This document shows positions 1 to 6,647 of a stretch of 17,365 nucleotides of DNA, piece by piece (position 1 is the stretch's first letter; the number at the start of each line of letters is the position of its first letter). Below the pieces are notes generated by a model, which was not told where the DNA came from, did no database searches, and saw only the letters and a program-made list of their open reading frames with translations. Origin of the DNA: Conidiobolus incongruus B7586 (taxonomy: Eukaryota; Entomophthoromycota; Entomophthoromycetes; Entomophthorales; Conidiobolaceae); the NCBI GenBank assembly GCA_000697335.1, contig JNEM01010297.1:1-17365 (forward strand). The letters are read 5' to 3'. Made by a program: the position numbers and the translations under genes.

Positions 1-374
1 AAATATATATATATATATTAATGATATATTTATTCAATATAATTTTTTTAGAAATATAAATATAATAATTTAGTTTATAAAAATAAATTATTATTATAAA
101 TATTATTATTGATATTGGCAATATATATATATACTTAATTCAATTTATATTAATAGCTGAATATTTATTTAATAAAAAAGAAAAATTTTTAATTATTGAA
201 TTATAACAATATAATTTAAAATTATATATTATAAAAGAATATTATACCAGTTTTATTGGTATAAATTTAAATTATTATGAATTTGAAGCTGAGGGGAATC
301 AATCCACATTTAAATTTATTTGATAATCATAATTAAATATAGTTAAATAAAAAAAATATACACATGTTGAAAAA
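1..374. other. AT-rich 3' flank of the CreA/Mig1-like gene
   Basis: This stretch is extremely AT-rich, with (AT)n runs at about 5-18 and 121-133, and I see no coding frame in it. It is the downstream flank of the minus-strand repressor gene. On the minus strand an AATAAA hexamer lies at 320-315, about 55 nt after the stop codon, and a second lies in a hairpin loop at 257-252. These are candidate poly(A) signals, and none of the rest can be assigned. Confidence 0.6.
242..264 (-). terminator. Hairpin with a poly(A)-signal loop downstream of the CreA/Mig1-like gene
   Basis: TTATACCA at 242-249 is followed by its exact reverse complement TGGTATAA at 257-264, separated by seven bases, so an 8-bp perfect stem can form. 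Read on the minus strand, the loop and its edge spell AATAAA (257-252). It lies about 110 nt past the stop codon of the minus-strand repressor gene, a fitting place for 3'-end formation. The structure is seen directly and the role is inferred. Confidence 0.4.
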
Positions 375-1292
375 TTAGTCGGAATGTCTTCGGAATGACT
401 TGGGTAGGAAGTTCGTGATCGTTGATATGGGTGGTAACGATGTTGACTGGTTCATTGTGAAACTTCCAGAAGGGTTGAGAATATCTGACACGCGGTGAGG
501 TCTTAGATCTCCGCTATCAAAGGATTGCCTTTGACTTGACGTGATGCTAGGCGCATTAAGCATTGGGGGTGAGAGTGCTGGAAGTGGCTGTGGTGATGAA
601 GAGTTGCGATCATCTAGCGTGAGATTGGATAGGGGCCTGAGGAAAGGCGAGATGGAAGGGGGTGGCAGGATGGGACTAGGAAGATACTGGTGATGAGGGT
701 GATGATGTGGGAAGAAGAGGGGAGAAGGCAATGGGGATGGCTGCTTGGGACTGATCTTAGAAGTCACAGGTGGTTCGAGAGGGGATGGCAGAGGGAGTAA
801 GGAGGGAGAAGGATCAAGTGCTGGTTTAGATATTGGTGAGATCTGAATCCTGTGCTGGCGAAGATGCCTCTGCAAGTGGCCCAAATGGTGAAATGATTTA
901 GTGCATGTAGATACAGGGCATACATGCTTGGTGGGCGATCCTTTAGATGGATCAGCATCAATACTCACTTCTTTGAATGAGACATTGTTAGCGCGTGTTG
1001 ATTTTTTATTTTTACTAGGGTCTTTGGTATGAATGCGAGAATGTCTTGTCAATTCATCCGAACGAGAAAAACGTTTATGGCACCCAGGGAACTGACAAGA
1101 ATGTGGCTTCTCTCCAGTGTGCGTGCGGATGTGTCTGGTTTGATGCTCCAATCGATAGAAGCGCTTGGGGCAAAAGGGGCATTCGAAAGGCCTAGGAGCT
1201 TCAGATGTTGATGGACTTTTTTTAGTTGTAGAGCTCTTGAGCTCAGATGGAGTAGGAGCAATTGCTACGCCACCGTTTAAGTCTTTGATCAT
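375..1292 (-). CDS. CreA/Mig1-like C2H2 zinc-finger carbon catabolite repressor, three fingers
   Basis: This is a single-exon gene of 305 residues. Finger 1 (C38, C41, H54, H58) has the helix RLEHQTR. Finger 2 (C66, C71, H84, H88) has RSDELTR. They are joined by a TGEKP linker, and helices and linker are the hallmark of the CreA/Mig1 family, which binds 5'-SYGGRG sites and represses genes for alternative carbon sources when glucose is present. A third C2H2 finger follows after a 36-residue basic linker (C125, C130, H143, H147; helix HLGHLQR), which is not part of the classical two-finger Mig1/CreA. The remainder (about 152-305) is proline/serine-rich, with a His-rich patch near 196-201 and an LPPI motif near 286. 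F217-x-R219-x-x-S222-x-x-x-L226 fits the Snf1/AMPK consensus. The start is the first ATG of the open frame and has an A at -4 and a T at -3. Family assignment is firm; regulation by Snf1 is inferred. Confidence 0.9.
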   Translation of the reverse strand: MIKDLNGGVAIAPTPSELKSSTTKKSPSTSEAPRPFECPFCPKRFYRLEHQTRHIRTHTGEKPHSCQFPGCHKRFSRSDELTRHSRIHTKDPSKNKKSTRANNVSFKEVSIDADPSKGSPTKHVCPVSTCTKSFHHLGHLQRHLRQHRIQISPISKPALDPSPSLLPLPSPLEPPVTSKISPKQPSPLPSPLFFPHHHPHHQYLPSPILPPPSISPFLRPLSNLTLDDRNSSSPQPLPALSPPMLNAPSITSSQRQSFDSGDLRPHRVSDILNPSGSFTMNQSTSLPPISTITNFLPKSFRRHSD

Positions 1293-1326
1293 GATTTTTA
1301 ATTAAGGCTATGAAAAGAGTATGCTG

Positions 1327-1336
1327 GGTATTTATA
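1327..1336 (-). promoter_or_regulatory. TATA-like element close to the repressor start codon
   Basis: The minus strand reads TATAAATACC here, 35-44 bases upstream of the ATG. Use of this element would give a very short 5' leader. A better-spaced TATAAATAG lies further upstream at 1452-1460, so this one is the weaker candidate. Confidence 0.35.
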
Positions 1337-1418
1337 TTTAATACGGGTTGATTTTCAAAAAGGGTCAAGTGACATTAAGTGAATAATTGAAATCAGGACA
1401 AAAAACTTCACTAATTGA

Positions 1419-1425
1419 TGAGTCA
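1419..1425. promoter_or_regulatory. TGAGTCA (AP-1/Gcn4-type bZIP site)
   Basis: A perfect palindromic TGAGTCA core lies about 130 bp upstream of the repressor start codon. In fungi this heptamer is bound by Gcn4/Cpc1-type and AP-1-type bZIP factors. It also sits inside an inverted repeat, ATTAAGTGA (from about 1374) with TCACTTAAT (1423-1431). A single short match could be chance. Confidence 0.35.
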
Positions 1426-1451
1426 CTTAATTCTCCTAATGTCCAAGTTTT

Positions 1452-1460
1452 CTATTTATA
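1452..1460 (-). promoter_or_regulatory. TATA box of the CreA/Mig1-like gene
   Basis: The minus strand carries TATAAATAG, a near-ideal TATA box, 160-168 bases upstream of the ATG. Standard spacing would put the transcription start near 1425 and give a leader of about 130 nt. It lies just downstream (in the transcript direction) of the CCAAT-rich island at 1507-1899, which supports its reading as the core promoter. Confidence 0.5.
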
Positions 1461-1650
1461 CTCGATATTACATTAACGGTTTCATACACTTTAAACAAAA
1501 CATTGACCAATCAATATGCATTAAGACAAGGTTAGATAGTGCATTCCTCTTTTAAATAGACTAACAGGGAAGAAAAACGTCCAGTTAATTGGTACGAATA
1601 TATGAATCCATTTGACCTATCAATGGTTTAGGAGCAACATAACGAACTAA

Positions 1651-1854
1651 CTTGCAAATTCATTGGCTGACGGAGATTGCCAATTCATATCACATTCTCC
1701 CCCTTTAACGGTTAATAAGCCTTATCCTCTAACACCTCGTTCCATCAAGCCAATGAAAGCGCTTTCTCTTCCCCACATTTCTGAAGATTATATTTCCAGA
1801 TTGATAGAAGGGTATTTTAAAAATTTCAGAATATGGGGAATAAAGCTAAACTGA
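1651..1854 (+). other. Short open frame of unknown status, possible gene fragment
   Basis: A plus-strand frame is open from about 1651 to a TGA at 1852-1854 (about 67 codons) without an ATG near its beginning. The internal Met is near 1753. The segment around 1762-1827 encodes SLPHISEDYISRLIEGYF, whose LP...LI..YF pattern recalls the start of the regulatory domain of fungal Zn2Cys6 transcription factors. No zinc cluster and no convincing splice sites were found, and the stretch also carries promoter-like motifs. It may be a relic exon or a chance open frame in a GC-elevated promoter. Confidence 0.2.
1771..1780 (-). promoter_or_regulatory. CreA/Mig1-type binding site upstream of the CreA/Mig1-like gene
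   Basis: The minus strand reads AAATGTGGGG, an exact match to the yeast Mig1 site arrangement of an AT box directly before SYGGGG. It lies about 480 bp upstream of the repressor's own start codon and in the same orientation as the gene. The gene's first two fingers carry the helices that recognise this site, so autoregulation, as known for CreA, is a reasonable inference. Confidence 0.4.
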
Positions 1855-1960
1855 TTGATTGCATTGGAATCAAAGAGCAATTCCACCTGATTGACCAATA
1901 GGACCGAGTCATTTCGATATCACATCATCTTATATAGCATCCTTCAAAGAATAGAACTTG

Positions 1961-4900
1961 TTAAATAACTTAAAAATATCAAAATTGATTAAAAATATGG
2001 GGAAATTTTTGAAATTTGTCAAACCACACTATTGTTATAATACACGTGTAACAATACAACCAAATTTGTTTCAATTTAATTAATGAGAATTTGAAAGTTT
2101 TTTGAATTCATAACTTTCAAAGAATTAAATATTAATTTGAGAAAGTGGATAATTTCAAAAAAAAATTTTAAAGTATAGAAATTCAAGTTATTTTTTTTTA
2201 ATTTATATTTCTAATTATGGATAAATAGACAAATATAAATTATACATTTTGATTATTGAATATTCTTGTGATATATGATAATATATTAAATAGAATAATC
2301 TATTATAATTTATTAACAGAATATTTATATTTGGCAAAAAATACATCAAAATTATATTTAAATAAATTTATATAAAGCTTATTTTAACAAGAAAATATGA
2401 TTAATAAACACATAATTCACTAAATCAATATCCTTGAAAGGATTTAAAATATATAAAATAAGCATTATTTATAATTTAATAGGTAATATGAATTACTAAT
2501 TTTATCTTGGTGTAATTTTTCATTTTTTGATTAATTATTTAATATACTTGATTAATTATTCTTTAATATTTTAATTTATAAAAAAATACAATTATAATGA
2601 ATTCAAATGGTTATATCCAAGTTATATTCATATATCGAGTAACATAATTAAACAAGAATAAATCAACAAAATATATTACAATTTGTAAAATTATAACAAA
2701 ATATGAAAAGGCATTATTAAGTATTATTAATTAGTTATTAACTGTTTAAAATGAAATATATAATAGTTTATCCATTATTGAATAAATATTTTTTAAAAAT
2801 ATATATTTATTGTACATATACAAAGATTAAATGGATATTGATAAAAAATTTTTTCATTATATTAAATTATAATGAATTTATATTAATATTGATTAATTTT
2901 ATCAAATTTTATTAAATATTATAATATTCAATCTAGTAAATAACTTGAATAATTGTTATATCTAAATTCACACAATTAAATGTGCAAATGATTATTAAAA
3001 TCAAAATGTACTTAGATAGTACATAGTGTCAATTACTCGTGTAAAAATTCTCCAATTATAGTAATTCCACTATTCTATCCTATACCAATCAATTTGAGAC
3101 TATTGTGTGTACCCCCAATTCTAAATAACTTTCAATTGGGACTGAAAATTAATTATAAACAAAATTGTGAGAAATAATTTCTTTACAAAATAATTGAATT
3201 TTAAATTGAAGTGTTAACATAGATTGAATCAAGGCCTGTATTACTTATTTATTAAATAAAACATTTTGTAAAAAAATGAGATAAAATAACTTTTTCTGAA
3301 ATTAAATTAATATATTGTATATATTATAATATTTTATATTAGGAAATATTTAATATTGAAGTTGTAATTGAATTATTGCAAAATATTGGTTGATATATGA
3401 AATATTATTCGACAAATGGCATTAAAATTAGTTATTACTAATATTATTTTAATATTAATCAAAATAATACAAAAATTTTGAATATCAATTAAATCTATGT
3501 TTTCATATTATTTAATAATGATTCAATATAGTACTTTGTTTTGAAAATTATGAAGTCTTCAATTTATAGTTGAATTAATTAAATGCAATAAATGCTCAAT
3601 GTATTACAGTTGTTTTAAATTTGATTCAATATATCTGTCATTAAAGACGATTAGTCGTATTAGTATTGACTGAAAAGGAAACTTCCTATGAGATAATGAA
3701 TACAATAACTACTAAATTTATTGAACTTCTAGAGATGTGTGCATATAAAGTGATAACCTGGTTAAAAATATGTTGGAACATATAGAGATTAGTATTTTGT
3801 GAGTAGCTTAAATGATGTATTTATATCTTCTGGTAATAATATCAAAATGAAGTCTCAAAATCATTTAGCTCAGCTAAATACTGCAAATGAACTCGCATTT
3901 ATATATTATAATCTCAACTCGTAAACTATATGATAAACTCAATCATTAATGCCAATATTTTGATTAATAATACATTATAATTATTAAAAATGAATTATGT
4001 AATAATTATCAAAATTCTGTTAAATTTATTATTGATAAATTAGATTATTAAATTGATGCATAATAATTTCAAAATTTCATAGATATATAATATTAGTATA
4101 CTTTATCAAATTAAAAAAAAATTAAATAATCTACAATAACTTTAAAATATATAATTTTAACAAATTAAAGTTATTTATTTATTTTAACTAATTTAGTTAT
4201 AATTTCAATGATTATCAACTATAAACTTAACTATTTGATAAATTATTATATGATTTCATTTTACCTTTAAACAAAAAAAGATTAAAAATTGATAAATATA
4301 ATTTTAATTGATTTACAATGATATGATCTCTATTGTTGTTGTGATAACGCTGCGAAATTTGGTAGATTGATGAATCATTAATTAAATATCAGTTTGATTA
4401 TAATATAGAATATCATTGAAATTATTTAAGATCTTTAAGTTAGAAAACTATCCAAATGAATTCGATAGAATCCATGGTTTTAAATATTAAACACATTGAA
4501 AAGATGATTGATCCTCTAAAATCTTATCTGAGTTTTAAATGGATTAAAACATCATCGATAATTTTTATATAACTCTCGATATTTGGATGATTTTTTAAAA
4601 CCTTTTAAATATCAGACGATTTCAGGTATATGATAAATTCAATGGAATAGATGATAATATATTAATGATTTTTGGCTATTATAGCTTATATTTCATCATG
4701 ATATATGCTAGATTACAAACAAGAATTTGCTAACATTGCAATTTCAAATTCTCCTTATAGTAAAAATTTGTACCGATTTTGATTCGATGATATAAATTTT
4801 AATAAAATTTTATTCTAATCTAAATGAAAAATATATTTAATTCTCCTCATTATTCATCTCAAAATTTATATTTCTCATTTTTATTTGCACCTAATTGATT

Positions 4901-6215
4901 ACGATAATATATAAATTATTCTATCTCTCAATCAATAATATTAGTCATTTTTTCTTATATTAGGCCTAAATACAGTGAACATATTAGACAAGTCATCAAT
5001 AAAATAATAATGATTATTAAAAAAATTGATTTAAATACTAATATAAAATTCAATCTGTTCAATTTAAAAAATTTAATTAGTATGTAAAAAATCAATTTAT
5101 TCAAACCACTATTTATTTTACCAATGATATAATAACTACTTAAAAATTCTTTAAAAATTAGGTTATGATGAAATATTATGTAAAATATCAATATAATCAT
5201 AAGTTCTGATTTTGTTTAGCAATTTAATTACTTTAAGATATCAAACAAACTTAAATTGATCAAGATTTAATTAAATTGGTTCGTAACTTATAAAATCATA
5301 TCAACTATATTTTATTCACATAAGATTGTCACTCTATAACAAACTACGAGTCATGACAAAGCTTGGCCATTATCAATCAACACCCATAAATGGGGTAAAA
5401 TATTTTCAATTCCACAAAAACAATAAACACTGAGAAGACTTAATAATAATTATTATTTGATTTATTATGATGGGGACAATAACATTAAACAATTAGTTTA
5501 ATATAAATAAGATTTTGAAAAATAACTAACTAGGGAAAGAAAAAAAACTAAGTTTAATAACATTCACATCGGTTTAAAGTACTGAATTTAGTAATTTATA
5601 GATGATAGAAATAATCCATTTTTAAGGATGATGAATTTAAAAATAATTAATATTATATCTAAACTATATGAAATTTAATGAATTTTATAATTTATAGTTG
5701 TTAAAAAACTTCTGTTTTCTTGGAAAAACTTTGAATTATCTATTATTGGTCAAATTTTTTTAAATTATTAAGAAATTAGTAATCAGTTATATTGAATACT
5801 TGATAACTTTTGGCTTGATTTTAAAAATATATATTATCATCATAGCGATAAAAGTTTTTATATTTAATAATATAATAAATTTTATAAAATGCTGAGATAA
5901 TTGGGTAATAAATTGATAAAAATTATTATCAAATCTCAGAGTAACAATATTGAGTATATATCCTTTGAAATGCTAAATATATCAAAATGAGCTTCATCGC
6001 AATTTAAATCTGATCAAAATATAAAGCTCTAATTAATCAGGCGCCTAAATAAGTAAGTGAACCAATTTAACTATCGAAGAATAATTTTTGCTATCAATAA
6101 ATCATCATAATAGGAAATTTTCAATTTGATACCACCCAATTCTTTTAAATCTCCAAAGGATAGTTGATTTGGCTGAAAAATAAGAATTAAAAAAGCATAA
6201 AATTCATAATTAAAT
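1961..6215. other. Long AT-rich divergent spacer without recognisable genes
   Basis: About 4.2 kb of very AT-rich DNA separates the repressor upstream island from the proton-pump promoter. Open frames here are short and rich in Ile, Leu, Phe, Lys and Asn, as expected from translating AT-rich DNA. The 81-codon frame on the minus strand at 4955-5200 is an example and is not called. No tRNA, transposase or reverse transcriptase fragment was noticed. One nested hairpin (5892-5939) is listed separately, and an 8-bp GC palindrome, AGGCGCCT, stands at 6039-6046. Small multi-exon genes could still be hidden here. Confidence 0.5.
5892..5939. repeat. Nested inverted repeat upstream of the H+-ATPase gene
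   Basis: CTGAGAT (5892-5898) pairs with ATCTCAG (5933-5939). Inside it, TTGATAA (5913-5919) pairs with TTATCAA (5926-5932), which abuts the outer right arm. Both stems are perfect, and together they form a 48-base two-step hairpin about 710 bp upstream of the ATPase start codon. Function is unknown, and AT-rich DNA yields some such structures by chance, although the outer stem is not AT-only. Confidence 0.35.
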
Positions 6216-6249
6216 AAAACGATTTAAAACGATTGATTTTAAAATCAAT
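6216..6249. repeat. Tandem AAAACGATT repeat joined to an 18-bp perfect palindrome
   Basis: AAAACGATT occurs twice with a 10-bp period (6216-6224 and 6226-6234). It runs straight into the perfect palindrome ATTGATTTTAAAATCAAT (6232-6249). The compound element lies about 400 bp upstream of the H+-ATPase start codon and 200 bp upstream of its TATA box, a typical distance for an upstream activating sequence. The structure is direct; a regulatory role is inferred. Confidence 0.4.
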
Positions 6250-6447
6250 AATTCAAATCATATAAATTCTAATTTTTTGTCTATCATTACTTAAATTTGT
6301 TAAAACTCATTCCTTGACCTATTTTTTTATCTACGAAAAGATATTGAATTTTTTAATTTTATCTGCGCTTAATTTTATCCTTTGTTGAGGATCAGCCACA
6401 TTTAAATTAAGATCGTTGGAAATTTTTTAATTCATATATTAAAATCC

Positions 6448-6457
6448 TATATATAAG
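6448..6457 (+). promoter_or_regulatory. TATA box of the H+-ATPase gene
   Basis: TATATATAAG lies 191-200 bases upstream of the ATPase ATG and is the best TATA match in the proximal spacer. It implies a transcription start near 6480-6490 and a leader of about 160 nt, which contains no ATG that would clearly compete. Two CCAAT boxes lie further upstream (6062-6066, 6136-6140). Confidence 0.5.
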
Positions 6458-6647
6458 TTGTCCTATTATCTACTCGTAATCAATTGATACTCTCATATCA
6501 TTTTCAATTCAATTGATTTTTTTATTTAAATTTTGGATATAATTATTAATATTCTATAAATTTTTAATTATAAAAATTATTTTTATATTTATTAATTATT
6601 TTTGATTTAATTTGGTATAAAATTTTAAATTATTTGATTCTTAAATT

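Larger units (their letters stand above)
1507..1899. promoter_or_regulatory. CCAAT-box cluster in the GC-elevated upstream region of the repressor gene
   Basis: Six CCAAT pentamers, on either strand, lie in under 400 bp: 1507-1511, 1588-1592, 1662-1666, 1680-1684, 1863-1867 and 1895-1899. The stretch is visibly richer in GC than the AT-rich spacer beyond 1960. CCAAT is the binding core of the conserved Hap2/3/5 (NF-Y/CBC) complex, which in fungi links respiration, iron and carbon-source regulation. The sequence fact is direct; the regulatory role is inferred from the cluster and its position. Confidence 0.45.

Noticed and set aside
967-1010. Possible intron in the repressor linker (GTGAGT to CCAAG, multiple of three)
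   Set aside because: No branch sequence, and the unspliced frame is open and leads into a complete third finger, so the single-exon model is preferred.
1029-1261. Frames on the opposite strand or in other frames over the zinc-finger gene
   Set aside because: They are shadows of the CreA/Mig1-like coding sequence, whose finger motifs fix the true frame.
3645-3784. Plus-strand open frame of about 43 codons
   Set aside because: The length is expected by chance, it has no clear splice sites or start, and it is surrounded by AT-rich non-coding sequence.
4955-5200. 81-codon open frame on minus
   Set aside because: Composition is almost wholly Ile, Leu, Phe, Lys and Asn, as AT-rich DNA gives in any frame. 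It has no motif, family or promoter context beyond apparent hydrophobicity.
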